A DNA stretch of 64,000 nt from Favolaschia claudopus. Taxonomy: Eukaryota; Basidiomycota; Agaricomycetes; Agaricales; Mycenaceae. This document shows positions 11,309-22,843 of the stretch, piece by piece (the first letter of the stretch is position 1; each line of letters opens with the position of its first letter). Below the pieces are notes generated by a model. It did no database searches, had not been told where the DNA came from, and saw nothing but the letters and a program-made list of their open reading frames with translations. A program made the translations under genes and the position numbers. Where the stretch lies: contig JAWWNJ010000030.1 in assembly GCA_037176885.1 (NCBI GenBank), positions 682,001 through 746,000 of the forward strand, written 5' to 3'.

Positions 11309-14300
11309 ATGTCTGACCTCTCCGTCACTATCCCCGCCGATATTGTCGCGTCTTGCATGGCCTTTATGGCCAGTCAACCAGAATCTCTGCCGTCCTCTTT
11401 CTCCGACCTTCAAAGTTGCCTCTCTACGGCTCTTGCCACTCAGACTGCCACCCCCTCTCCTACTGCTACTCATCCTCATGTCGTGCAATCATCATCTCAA
11501 CCTCAATACTCTCGACCTTCGGATCATCCTCGGGAACGGCTGTCTACATCTATGGGGCCTCGTCGGGGGTGTAGTGAGCCACCAGAGCATAGTTCAGGAG
11601 ATCTTATTCTAGGTACGCATATTTTTACTTTTATTCGGCGGCTACATTGCTCAATGGCAAATCCCTCGCTCAGCTGCACGTCCTCGCCGTCTTCTTGCCC
11701 TCCCAGTACGGCGACATGTTCCAACTCCGTCACCACCCCTGCATCCAACAACACCAAGCCGCTCCCCAGATCACGCTTCAGCCTCATCCAGGGGCAGCTC
11801 ACCTACTCTGCATGCGCCGGGCCCTCCTTTCGGTGCGTTACTCAGCTATTCCTGTTGTATTCTGATATACTCATCACTGCTTCAATATAGGTACCATCCT
11901 GCCTCCACTCCGGTTCAATGATGATGAAGACGATGACCGAACTCCGGTGGGAACTCCGGAAGCATCACCCTCCGCGAAAGCTCTTGAGAAACGCAAGGCT
12001 GCTGTCTTCGAGGAGGATGGACAGCGGCGGAGTCAAGATGATAGAGACAGTGTCAGTCGGGGAGATGAAAATGAGGAGCAGAGTATTCATCCCACCCTCT
12101 TCCTGCGCATATCAGCTGAGCAGATGAGAAAGGCGCGTCTTGCAGCAGCGGCCGGAGGCGCTGGCGGGGGTAACGATGATGGAGGGGGCAGCGTTCAGGT
12201 TGCGGGGCATAATTGGACGCGCGACTGTACTCGACGCGGGGATGCTTCCCGGGAGCCATCCGCGGCTGCGATTGGTTACATGCCTTGTAACCGTGCTGAC
12301 TGTGCTGACTGTGCTGATTGTTCTGGGCGAGCTTCTGGAGGCGCAGCAGCTGCCGGAGACGGGGACGGAGATGGGAACAGTCCCGGGGGAGGGCAGAGAT
12401 GCGGTGGATTGGGTCCGGGGCAGCAGGCGGTGGGGACAAACAACTCACAGAATGGCCCGCGCAAGCGCGCGAAGAAGGGAGCCAAGCCCGAGTGGAGGTT
12501 AGATGAAGAGGGAGGACCGCCTGTCACTGAGGAAGCAGGCATACTCTTGTCAAAGCTCCTCTCGGTCTTCAGTCGACGTCACCGGGGAGAATTGGAGGAG
12601 GTCTTGGCGGGAGGGACTGATGGGAGTGTCTATACGGCGACAACTGATTTGTCCTCCATTTGCACCAGCATCAGGGTGCAGATGAACGCCATTCGCGTGA
12701 GGGAAGTTCATCTCATGCTAAGCCTAATTCAGTTGGCTCTGAATGTCGACAGGCAAGTCTGCTTTCATTTACACACCTTCGTACTATCCTACTTTACTAA
12801 TGTCTTCATTTAGTTTGCGAGCACAACGCAAGCTCCAGAACGCTCCCATACGCGACACCACAGATAAGACCTTGGCTCAACTCTATGCCCTTGGAACAGC
12901 TGAGAATACATTCCGCGATTGGGTCTCTTTTGGCAAGAGGTTATTGTTGTTATGCGGCGGAGGTGCGTTGCTCCCTGCTGCCTTTATTGATATCTGCTTT
13001 CTCATTGACTATGACCAGGAACCCTCTACCTCTTACCGATTATTGCGGCGCTGGATCTCCGGACGCATATCACCCGGCGAGTCAGTGAATGGGATCTTTT
13101 GTCGTTGTCGACGGCGCTCCGCCGTGTTAAGAGTGAGCATTACACATTACTGGTATTCAAACCTTTTACGCATCTGAGCAGATGGAATGTGGCGTCCCAT
13201 GGTGCATAGGCTTATGATGGAAACCTCTCTCCGATCCCAACAAATCACCTTTATCTTCTGTCTTCACTTTACAGCAGTTTGCAGATGTAATGACACTCGT
13301 GTGAATTTTATGTAAAGAAAGCATCCAAAACTCGTCTTCTTCCTCCCTTCATATCTCACTCAATTCTGGCCGGATTGCCATGTTTCCAGTATCGTTAGAC
13401 TCGCCCAATTCCAACTTTAATTTTTGCCCACTGGCCCATTGCTTGTCGTCGTCGTCGCCGTCCTGGATGCAATTCTGGGTCAAATCAGGTGTGTATAGGC
13501 ACGTTGGAAAGGCATTTTCAGTCGCTATACCTTGGTGCTCGCTTCTTGTTCAATCTCGTTGTGTTGACCATGTTGTTGCGTCACCTGTGCATGGTCTCGG
13601 CCCCTACTCTAAGTACTCTTTCCAGCTGCGTAACAGGCGCTTGTATTCGTGATGTTCATTGGATTTACATTTCAGTGGACCCTGGATTGGGGGAGACAGG
13701 AAGGAGGTCCATGTATGAGCATCGGATGCCCTCAATCTATGCGAAACCTTCCAAACACGCTCAAGATTTCGTGTGATACAACTAATTGGTATTCACCAGC
13801 CATGGGAAATGCTGCAACGACCACAGAATCATCAGAAAGTGCAATTGAGTCGCCGTAGCAGTGTATCTATTGTGAGATAACACCATTACAAATTGTCATG
13901 GGGTCAATGTACAGCGACAAAGCAATATTATTCTCCTGCATCAGGCTGAATTTGGACAGCGAGATCAGGGACACAGCAGGCAATACTCTCGCTTCAAAGA
14001 CGACTGAAAACCCTTCCAAACGCGCCCAGAAACATGCGATCTGACCCGGATTTACCTTGAGGATGGCGACTCCCATGACGAGCAAGGCAGAAGTCAGTGA
14101 AAATGGAAAATTGGAGTTTTGCAGAGAAAAGACCCGGAGGTTGAAGGGCGGCCCAGGGAGAGTCTAACAATACCAAAAACATGGCAATCCGGCCAGAATT
14201 GGGTGAGATATGAAGGGAGGGAGAAGACGAGTTTTGGATGCTTTCTTTACATAAAATTCACACGAGTGTCATTACATCTGCAAACTGCTGTAAAGACTCC

Positions 14301-15470
14301 GCTGAAATTCAAGAAGACTAAATCGCCAGTTACGAACGCGAACCGAAACAAATTCACGGAAACTCAACGGGAGAAGGCTGAGGTGGCATATTTACATAGC
14401 GCAGGATCTGGATGATCTTCAGGAAGAGGTGCACTTAAAGTTCGCTAACTTTGCAACGAGTCTTGACATACAGATATACTTATAGCTTGATAACCTGCAT
14501 GCCGGAGGGGAGGCGAGGCTGGGAGAATACGTGAAAATCAGTAGTGATATCTTGAATGGGTACGCGCTGTCTCTTCTTTGTTTATTTATTGGGGCTGACA
14601 CATTCTCAGCCAAGCTCTTAAGATTGTTGACGAGAGCGGGCAGCTACTGTCCCTTCTTTTCCAGGTCCCAGCAGAGTATCGGCAACTGCTGGCTGACGCT
14701 ATCATGCACATCCACACCTGCATGCCCAACGAATTCAGGGACGCCAATTCGAGGGAGGAATTCTTCAGATATCTGGCATGCCATTATTCATGGTATGCCA
14801 GATACGCTGAAAAGGTTTTTTCTTCGGCACTACTATTTTTCATTGTCTAATTCTTTTCAGGGTAAAGGCGCACCGGATGCACATCTAGATAATGGACGGC
14901 GAGACCATGAAGGCCGGGTCAATTTCGAGCAGCGCAGTCCTCATCGGTCCAAGGATATGAAGAACCCAAATGAGTACCACACTTTGGTGGAGGCTTACAC
15001 CGATCTTTTTGAGATCCTGCGCGTTGCTGTGCGTGATCTATTACACTTCCTTCACAGTATACTGATATTCTGGCTAGCTCAAACATTACCTTCCCGCAGA
15101 GTATGACGAGCTTAGCATATACGTGGAGCACCTACCTCTGGATGCGTCCTCCCCCTGCTACCCTTTCGGCGGGTTTGTTATCAATTTGCGTGCTTGCACA
15201 TGGGCCCACCGGGACGGGGGAGACAAGAAGCTTTGTCTGGTCATGCCGTTTGGGAAATACAAAGGCGGTGAGCTCTGTCTCTATGAGACGGGCTTTTGCT
15301 TTGACCTCCAACCCGGCGATGTCCTTATCTTCCCTTCCTGTAATCTCACGCACTTCAACCTGCATTTTGAGGGCTCTCGCGGTACTCTGGTTCTTCACTC
15401 TGACCGTCAGGGTGATAACTGGGTTCGCGATTATAATGGATGGTCTGCTTCTTATGTTTGTCGTTCTTGA
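11309..15470 (+). pseudogene. TET/JBP-like 2OG-Fe(II) dioxygenase gene, broken by a transposon
   Basis: The N-terminal exons are Ser/Thr/Pro-rich, followed by acidic and Gly-rich low-complexity sequence and Lys/Arg stretches (KRAKKGAKPEWRL). The C-terminal exons (about 14300-15470) carry the recognisable part: TKSPVTNANR, YLACHYSWYARYAEK, then the double-stranded beta-helix core. That core has WAHRDGGDKKLCLVMPFG (HxD iron ligands), a second His in LTHFN, and the 2-oxoglutarate-binding Arg in SRGTLVLHSDR. This matches the fungal 2OGFeDO family related to TET/JBP, enzymes that oxidise 5-methylcytosine or thymine in DNA. Introns of 43-60 bp lie at about 11613, 11832, 12753, 12963, 13130, 14552, 14814 and 15057. 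A 1.0-kb TIR element splits the gene at 13271. A frameshift near 14412 and a stop near 14485 show it is inactive, although the catalytic exons are intact. Confidence 0.8.
13272..14290. mobile_element. 1019-bp TIR element (Tc1/mariner-type, non-autonomous)
   Basis: Inverted repeats of about 130 bp, starting CAGCAGTTTGCAGATG, bound the element. They differ at only a handful of positions. TA dinucleotides flank it at 13270-13271 and 14291-14292, as expected for Tc1/mariner-class insertion. The interior has only short frames and no transposase motif. The element lies between conserved exons of the dioxygenase gene. Confidence 0.8.
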
Positions 15471-15578
15471 TATTGTACCATTTTCAGTTTCCTTTGATAC
15501 TTCTGACGCTTACGCTCTCACTTGGTGGTTTTATATACAAGAATGTAAATTAATAGGTATTAATGGTACAGGCGTCTA

Positions 15579-15748
15579 CTGTACCAATCTGTATGACTGA
15601 AACGTAACGCGTAACGGCGGCCTTTTTTCGCTTACAAATCACCCATATAAGGCAGGTCACCTTCCATAAAAGGGTGATTTGTAAGCCGTTTCAAGCGTTT
15701 CAGCCTGTAACGGTCCATTTTGCGTTTCAGTCATACAGATTGGTACAG
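15579..15748. mobile_element. 170-bp MITE with CTGTA ends
   Basis: A 26-bp perfect inverted repeat starts CTGTACCAATCTGTATG and is flanked by TA on both sides (15577-15578 and 15749-15750). Just inside the left end is the palindromic word GTAACGCGTAACG, which recurs in related elements at 22590, 28216 and 32666. Confidence 0.85.
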
Positions 15749-15927
15749 TACCTGAACTGCTATATTATCAAATGGAAATGAGAAGAGGGAGAATAAATGA
15801 GACGGAGAATAAATAAGATAAAGGAGGAAAAGAAATGCAAAGACGGTAAGGAGTGTATATAGGCACGACGTAAAGAGTGGTTGAGTTAAGTAGATAAAGT
15901 CCGAGTAAGAAGAGTGTCGCAAGGATA

Positions 15928-17688
15928 TTAGTTACCGCGCCCTTTACCCATCTTCTGGAAGCGGTGGGTGGTTTGGATGGTTTGAGGGGTAGGTACCGGC
16001 GGCGGCGGCGGCGGCGCGGCCACCACAGGTGGAGGCACAACTACGGGTGGAGGTACCGGTGGGATATATGAGGCAGATTCACCACCGTTATCAGTGGTCA
16101 GAGCAGGAGCCTGAGGAGCCCAGGTGGAGAAGGCTGCGGTGAATGCTGACACGGTGGGATTGCCGGTGGAGGCAGAGGTAGAGGCTACGGCTGAGGAGCT
16201 AGAGGCCTCGGAGACGGGGGTAGGGAGAGGAGAAGCACCCATAATGTCGTCGTCATCGTCAAAGGCGACAGGATCCTCCACCGGTGATGCGGGGAGAAAG
16301 AGGGAGGAGGGAAATGCTTCTTCCTCTGCTTTGCTCTCCTCCTCGTCACTGATAACAGTGACCTCAGGGATAACGAGGGACTTGCGCGTGATTGCGCCTG
16401 CGATTTGTCGGTTTGTCGGTAAAGAGTCAGTGAAGACAGAGAGATAGAGAAAAGGCGGCGTACCAGAGGCAAGTCGTGTAACTGCACGGTCCCGGAGTTT
16501 TGCAGCCTTCCGCATGTCAGTTTCGTCATCGGAGCTTTCAATAGGCTGCAGTTTGCTTGAACTGGCTTTGGCCGCGCCTTTGTAAGCTATCAAAGGTATG
16601 AGACTAGGTCGTTGTGTAAAGAATAACACCTACCAGGTTTGGGCTTTGGGCGAGGCGCGACCTGCACTATGTCTTCCGACGGAAGAGTGTCAACGTCGCT
16701 GCCAAGGTCACTACTATCAGAAAGATCCCAGTCCCAGTGACGCTTGGCAATTTTGTATTTAGTCTTTGCACAAGGAATGACTTTTAGTGCACTCAACGAA
16801 ATAAATGACTTTTTCTGAGGACGTTCTTCCAGGAGCTGTGCAGCTGCTGACGACGTCAAAGCCTGTGGGGCGAACCTCTGACTCCAATGAGAGATGCGAT
16901 TTGTATGAGCTCGCAAGACGCCATAATGGAGAGTCGTCATTGGGCTGTGTTTTGTGAAGGAACGCCATGGGGGAGGGGAACAGCCGATGGACTTCGGCGT
17001 CGACTTGCCTATGGGTCCAGCCCGTGTTGACTGTGAGTGGTTTCTCGAGGGTGGAGAGGACAGCAAGCTGGTGGTCCTTGAGTTCGTGGTTGATCTGCTG
17101 CCAGGACGGCGTGACTGTGTTACGCAAAGCGCCCTCCTGATGAAAAGTGAGAAAAGAGAGGGTACAAGAGAAGACGCAACTTACTGAGTCCAACCCAGCA
17201 GTTACCAGGACGGCCTTGGCGTATTTTACATCTTTTCCGGCGGGCTTGGGGGCCTCTTTGCTCTGCCACGTCATCAGTAACTAGGAAAAGAAAAGAAGAA
17301 AAAAAAGAGAAGGCGTTGAGCAACTCACCTTGCCCTTGCCCTTGTTGAGCTTCTTCGAGGAAGGGCCAGGTTCCGCCGAAGAGTCCGCTTTGCGCTTGTT
17401 GAGTCCAGTGCTGGTCTCTGCGACAGCCTCCTCCTCCGAAGCTTTGAGGTCGGATGTAGAGGTGGAATTGGGGGCGGTGGCATCCTGCGTGGCTTTGTCC
17501 ACAAAGCTTTTCACGAAGGAGGTGATGTTGGGTTTGGAGGGAGCCTGAGGATGGGCGCTCTCGATGTGGACGCAGCTGGTGCATATGACCTTGCCATTTA
17601 CGACGTTGACATGGTCCGCCCGCCTGCATATGCATTGATTACCATTCTCGTCGAGGCCGGCACAACGATTAGGGTCAATGTCAGACAT
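15928..17688 (-). CDS. Conserved basidiomycete protein of unknown function, Pro-rich C-terminus
   Basis: The start is the ATG at 17688. The N-terminus has a Cys-rich motif (CAGLDENGNQCICRR...CTSCVH), which is probably a small zinc-binding site. It is followed by a Lys-rich linker (KKLNKGKGK). Introns with clear GT-AG borders lie at 17281-17328 and 17137-17184, with further ones near 16590-16635 and 16405-16475. The middle exon (NHELKDHQLAVLSTLEKPL) belongs to a family I have seen repeatedly in mushroom genomes without an assigned role. The C-terminus is acidic (FDDDDD), then Pro-rich (VPPPVVVPPPVV), ending KMGKGRGN. One frame change near 16850 means this is either a pseudogene or contains an unrecognised intron. 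Confidence 0.6.
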
Positions 17689-18283
17689 TTTGGGTAGAAA
17701 GAAAAAAAATAAGAGAAGTGAACGAGTGGGTGGTGGTTAAGGACAAGAGTGAAAATTTTTCGGCTTGGCCATGCTGACTCAAGATGGTAAATTTGCTTCC
17801 GTTGACGGTAAAGTGGGCAGACAAGAAGGTGCGGAACGGTAAAGCTCAAGATTCAGACATTAAAAGACGATAAGGTGAGTTGGAAGTGATTTCATTGGAT
17901 CTTGGAGCCATAGATTTTAATAAGGAATGTAGCCCAGAATTCTATGCTGCAGAGAAAGCTAGTTTGCGAATGGTCGGACGTTGTTGATGGCGGGATGACG
18001 GGGTAGCGCAACAGTACCAAACATGCCCAAAAAGGCAACTTGAGGTCTGTGTGTGTGAAGCCGCTGCGCCTGTGTGTGTGAAATGCCGCTCTGTGTGTGT
18101 GTTTTATTATACTCGGTATTGACAAAAGTAACCGTTAATGCGACGATTGCTTCGCGACCACGTGATATTTCTCCAAGACTTCGAGTTTGAAAAATACGTC
18201 AGGATATTCCTTAAACCTACACAAGTTGTTGTGGGCAACCTCTGTTCCTGACGCTCTTCAGAGCCAGCGCAATTTTGGCAATA

Positions 18284-18449
18284 CAGTCGACGCTGTCATA
18301 ACCCATAGCCCTCGGTAGAGCCAAAAAGCTATGGGATATGACAGATTTATGGGTTATCCCAGCCAAAAACCGGTCAAAAACCCCCAAAAATGTATGGGTT
18401 AAGGGAGATTATGGGTTATGGGAGCTATGGGTTATGACAGCTTCGACTG
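18284..18449. mobile_element. 166-bp MITE with CAGTCGA ends
   Basis: A 26-bp inverted repeat (CAGTCGACGCTGTCATAACC and six more bases, one mismatch) is flanked by TA at 18282-18283 and 18450-18451. The inside repeats the word TATGGGTTA. Ends and target site fit a Tc1/mariner-derived MITE. Confidence 0.8.
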
Positions 18450-19281
18450 TAGCTTGAAATTCACCTGTGTCTTTCAACTTCTGCTCATTGTTCAACGGAA
18501 ATCTTAGCAACTGCCCTTCCAGGCCACTTTCGACTACCTCTAGCTTGCACATGTGATCTATTCAAATGTTTTTGCACACTTGCTTTGGCTAGCAAGGGTG
18601 GTAAACAAGCCTACAATCTGAAAACTCTTCGGCCCCTTACTTCACCAAACATGGGGAATTACGGAAGCCATGGAGGCCTACTCTGGGATAAAAGTATATT
18701 GAATGTGTAGATAATAGGGCTCAGCACTGTGATGGATTAAAAATTAACCAAGACTGTAGCTAAATTCTTTGCTCTTAGCATCTTTGAACGGCCACGCAAT
18801 ATTTGGGTCCGTGCAGTAGGGACGGTTGAAATTGAACCAGTCCAATGTTGACAAGAAATTGATGCAATCAGAGATTTCGAGCAGTGAGGGACTCAAATGG
18901 ATCCTCAAGTATGACCTACCGTCCAAGGGCATGTTCTTGAACTTCAAGAAAATTGGAAATGCAGTCATTTATTGCAACAAACAGTGCAAAACAGCTGCAA
19001 ATTAGAATCCGCCGAGAAATAAGTTGTGCTTGATGGATTGGTTCAGTCCTTTGTCCGATGCCGTTTAAAACATGCAGGAGAACATTCTGATGCACTTTAC
19101 AGCTATTTTGGAAACGATAGACAGTCTCGATTTTTTAGCTGAGTTCGGGCCGAGAGGTCGTAACTATGTCGTGCCAAATTTAGAATAACCTTTTCTGCTA
19201 ATACCTCCTCAACAACGACCACCTAGTACAGTTACACCGTCACTGGAGACTTACAGTCATGACGAGCAGGCTGACGATCGT

Positions 19282-20517
19282 GTGGAGCATATGCTGCGCT
19301 ATATATCCTCGCTCAACGAGTCCAAGGCGCCCAACTATTCTACTTTTCGACCGGTTTTGACACCATGCAAAACACTATTGCACCATATCTTCTTGGCGTC
19401 GGCCCTCCCCCCGCTCTCACTGGACGACAGCTCGCAGTGGCCCAATTACAGGCCTCTCTCGACAATGGCATGTTTGACCACACCCATCACAGCTCAGATG
19501 AATGTCGACCCCACATCTGCGACGTTGGGATGGAAAGAGTCTCAGGAGCGTCGCAAGGATCCATATCACCGTCTGTCATCCGAGGACGATGTTCGCGACG
19601 CCTTCCAGCAGCTTCTCAAGCTCCAGAGGAGCACACGTCGTCAGAAAGAGGTGATAATGGAAGTGGTTAACCTGGTAAGTCATCCGTTATCTATGGGTTC
19701 TTCGGTGTTGAGCACACTGTCTTTTGACTCTTTTCAGGAGGTGCAGCCTGATGGAAAGACGACAAAACAGGCCGAAAAACCCCCCGAGACCGCTGTTACC
19801 GCCACCGAGCTACAGCAGATTCAAAACCATCTCAAGTGCGCGGAACATCCTGGCAAAAATCGGTGGTGCTACGTGATGGGCCCGAAATCTAAGTACCCAG
19901 GCAAGCACGTCGAGATTGGAATAGATGTTATTAATCTGTGGGCTCGCTACATGGTGCGTGACATGCAATTTCTGCTTCTCTTTTGCATTGCTGACTTTCG
20001 TCTTCAGCATGATGGCACCGCGGATCTAGAACATCCTCCCAAAATCCTCAAGCTTGACGAGCTTGCAGAGCGTGGCCGTGCTCGCGAGGAGCGTAGTCGT
20101 AACCGCGGACAAACTGCCATGCCCCCCATCCACGTCCATCTTGGCAACTCCGAGTCCGCCGATACTGTCCTTCGCGATGCCAATAGCGTCAAACGTCGAC
20201 GTGAGGACGAGTCATCAGATGAATCTGATGAAGACGAAGACGTCCTCCTTGTCTCCGACGTGCTGCGCGCGCTCGATGAAAAGTACCCCGCTCTCAAATA
20301 CTTCCAATATGCTGAGAGCCTGGGGGAACAAGGCATTGTCTATCCCAACAGCATTGCCGACTTCGATACCAAGTTCTACAAAACCGACGTTGGGATGGCA
20401 GCCGGTGCCGTGGGTAACTTCGTGCGCAAGGCAAGTAAGATGGTCGCCGCCGCGAAGAAACGCAAGGGGAAGAAGCGGGCTAGGGTTGTGGAGAACGAAA
20501 GCGACAAGGAGAACTAA
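19282..20517 (+). CDS. Transposon partner protein (unknown function, SAM-like C-terminus)
   Basis: Two in-frame introns have good borders: 19675-19737 (GTAAGT...TTTCAG) and 19954-20007 (GTGCGT...TTCAG). The start is uncertain. A frame beginning at 19365 (MQNTIAPYLLGVGPPP) looks like a better N-terminus and would need an unseen intron or frame change near 19480. Motifs in order are a Cys/His cluster (CAEHPGKNRWCY...GKHVEIG...LWARYM), a Glu/Arg-rich helix, an acidic run after KRRRED, a ~65-residue module (VLRALDEKYPALKYFQYAES...AAGAVGNFV) that resembles a SAM-type helical bundle, and a basic tail (KKRKGKKRAR) likely to be a nuclear signal. I infer a DNA- or transposase-associated accessory protein; no function is established. 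Confidence 0.65.
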   Translation: MEHMLRYISSLNESKAPNYSTFRPVLTPCKTLLHHIFLASALPPLSLDDSSQWPNYRPLSTMACLTTPITAQMNVDPTSATLGWKESQERRKDPYHRLSSEDDVRDAFQQLLKLQRSTRRQKEVIMEVVNLVSHPLSMGSSVLSTLSFDSFQEVQPDGKTTKQAEKPPETAVTATELQQIQNHLKCAEHPGKNRWCYVMGPKSKYPGKHVEIGIDVINLWARYMVRDMQFLLLFCIADFRLQHDGTADLEHPPKILKLDELAERGRAREERSRNRGQTAMPPIHVHLGNSESADTVLRDANSVKRRREDESSDESDEDEDVLLVSDVLRALDEKYPALKYFQYAESLGEQGIVYPNSIADFDTKFYKTDVGMAAGAVGNFVRKASKMVAAAKKRKGKKRARVVENESDKEN

Positions 20518-20669
20518 TTTATTTCACGCTGTGTATGTTATCGCCGCCTCTATAACCTGTAGATACTGTATCTCTACTAGTTTTCTGTATATTTGTATAG
20601 TCGTACTACTTGTTCATATAATTTCTTGCCGTCCTACTCGTGTATTGACACAACTACCGGTACAACAAC

Positions 20670-21852
20670 CTATACAACATATCCGCAATCCCTGAACCAC
20701 CCTTCGATGTTCTCTGGGGTCATCGTCTCATGAGCAGCTTCCCACAGAGTTGCGATGGGGTCGCAACCATCACGCCCTTCCATTGAGCTGAGAACATCGT
20801 CCCGGTTGCGGCGGATCCAATATTTCATGCATGAAAACCCTTCTTCGCATGGATTGAAGTCGGGAGAGTATGGTGACAAATAAATGAGTCGACGCCCGCT
20901 GTAGATCAAATTCAGTTGGTTGGCAATCAAGAGGATATAGCCTACGCACCGTCCCTCGACCATCTCACGAATCCCATCAAAATGATGAACACTTGCGTTG
21001 TCCATGACGAGAACAGAGTTGTCCTGTGGAAAGGGATTCATGCGGTCAAGGAGAACATCGAGATAGTTGCGGAACTCTACGGCGGTCCAGGATCGAGTCA
21101 ACACATCAAAGTGAAGTATGCCATCGAGGCAAATTGCCGGAAGCACAGAATAACTATACATATCAGCAGGTACGAAGTACTGGCAAGAGCATAAACACAT
21201 ACCGGATGCCTCGGACAAAAAAATCATGCCGCCGCGCTCGCATTCCAATAGGGGCCCATGCCATCTGCCGCCGCGTTGTGTGTCGATTGCAAGCTGCTTC
21301 GTCTAGGAAGACCAGTCTTCGAGGTGGGTGTTGTCCAACTTCACATAGGAAACCAAGCCGTTTGTTTTCCTCGGCTTCGAGTGCAGTTCGAGATATCTAG
21401 GGATATACTCATGTCAGCGGCACGAAACTCCCAGCAATTTTACTTACATGAACCCGAACATAACCCATTCGCAAAAGGGCGTCACGTATGGTGGTTTTGG
21501 CGACGTCGAGTCCCGTGGCTTCGTACAAACATTCCTGTAGCTCGAAAAGATAGATGTCGGGGGTTCTCGCAACAAGACCCTCAAGATACTTCTCAAAGGG
21601 TCAAATACGAAGAGTATTGAGAAGATCACAGACCGCGACATCAAAAGATGTGAGAATGCGGGGTCGTCCGAGCTGCAGAGGAATTTGGACGTGGTCCCCA
21701 GTGGTCCGCCACGTTCGGATGATGCGGTAAATGGTTCGCTCGCTGATGTTGGTAGCTGCAGCAATGTCTGGGACAGACATATGGGCCGACATTGTGGTGA
21801 TGAGCTGTTTCTGCTCCTTAGGTATGTGGCGGCGGTTTCCTCGTCGTATCAT
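20670..21852 (-). CDS. DDE transposase, IS630/Tc1-mariner type (one in-frame stop)
   Basis: The start is MIRRGNRRH at 21852. An N-terminal helix-turn-helix region (VPDIAAATNISERTIYRIIRTW) is followed by a second HTH-like stretch. The catalytic residues are all visible: first Asp in LVFLDEAACNRH, second Asp in VLVMDNASVHH, and Glu in YSPDFNPCEEGF. Introns fall at about 21420-21470 (GTAAGT...CCCTAG), 21150-21205 (GTATGT...TATAG) and 20900-20950 (GTGCGT...CTACAG). The only lesion I see is a TGA at 21609-21611 between HTH and catalytic parts. The enzyme would cut and rejoin DNA at the TIRs and insert at TA. Confidence 0.82.
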
Positions 21853-22066
21853 GGTGAGAGTGAGGAGAGTATTGGCGGGCAACGCTCGTCGTCATGATGG
21901 AGCTGAGCTGTAGCTAAAAATAATTATATGACGGGTATGCCGGGAACTGCCGAACTCAGCTCGAAAATCGAGACTGTCTATCGTTTCCAAAATAGCTGTA
22001 ACTTATTACATACTGCAATATTCGGACCATACGAGTCGATTCACGGTTACTTTTGTCAATACCGAG

Positions 22067-22589
22067 TATGTACAAAGTGATCGCCATAGTTTCCGTCCGT
22101 GCATAGTGCAGAACGAGAAGGTGGAATAGCACGTCTTCAGTGACTTGACTAAACGGTTTTACTAAGTTTTAGTAAACGCTATTGACCGGGACCCAACGAT
22201 GGAGCGCACCACGTGACTGACACTTTTTGTCCTTTTTTTTCTTTCTTTTTTTCTTTTTTTTTTTTTTTTTTTTTTGAATCTGCATCCCCTACTCTGTCTA
22301 CAGAGGTAGGGTTCTGTGGGGCTGAACCAAGGGGTCACGGTCCGTGGAATCCCGGACATGGACCACCTCCGTTACGTGAATCGGTAGTCCGGGGTCCTAA
22401 GCTGGACTTTTCACCAATGAAGCTTGCATTCCACCTCATATCTGGCCTGCATCCAGTCTGGATCTCAGCTCATGTGTTTGTGGTCGTTTGTGGACATTGT
22501 TCAGGCCTGCACACGTCTTTTCCCGTCGAAACCAGTGCAAAATCAATGTAAACTGCAATTTTATGTGCTCGTACGGGCTCGATACCGTA
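22067..22589. other. Non-coding stretch with a long T-rich tract
   Basis: Bases 22229-22276 are almost pure T with a few C. This could be the tail of a retroposed sequence on the minus strand or simple-sequence expansion. No coding frame or TIR pair is seen. Confidence 0.4.
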
Positions 22590-22843
22590 CTGTAGTAATT
22601 CGACCGGTTGTTCACTGGGTGTTACGCGTTACACCATTTGTTCACTGGACAAGTTGTTCACCGGCCGGCAATCAAGCAAAAATTACCCGATATGGTAGTC
22701 CTGCGAACGCCGGACGGAAATTTTTGACATTTTCTTGCCATTTTGGGCCGAAAAAGTCGCCGTTACGCGTTACGCCGTTCAAAATTGTTCAGTTCACAAG
22801 GGCCCGTTACCCGTTATGTGAACAACCGGTCAAATTACTACAG
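22590..22843. mobile_element. 254-bp MITE with CTGTAGTAATT ends
   Basis: A 26-bp inverted repeat starting CTGTAGTAATTCGACCGG (one mismatch) is flanked by TA at 22588-22589 and 22844-22845. It contains TTACGCGTTAC words near both ends. Partial copies of the same family are at 23209 and 28216. Confidence 0.85.

Larger units (their letters stand above)
19100..21998. mobile_element. Tc1/mariner-like transposon with a convergent partner gene
   Basis: Inverted repeats of about 50 bp starting CAGCTATTTTGGAAACG are flanked by TA (19098-19099 and 21999-22000). The element is 2899 bp. The transposase is on the minus strand at 20670-21852 and a second intron-bearing gene is on the plus strand at 19282-20517. 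Their stop codons are about 150 bp apart, tail to tail. The partner gene is clearly inside the TIRs and so moves with the element. Confidence 0.88.
18112..22066. mobile_element. Outer TIR element enclosing a Tc1-like transposon
   Basis: A 24-bp perfect inverted repeat, CTCGGTATTGACAAAAGTAA plus four more bases, lies at 18112 and 22066 with TA on each outer side. Inside are a 166-bp MITE (18284-18449) and a complete TIR transposon (19100-21998). Without the inner elements about 0.9 kb of non-coding DNA remains. The simplest reading is a non-autonomous element into which the others inserted. Confidence 0.7.
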
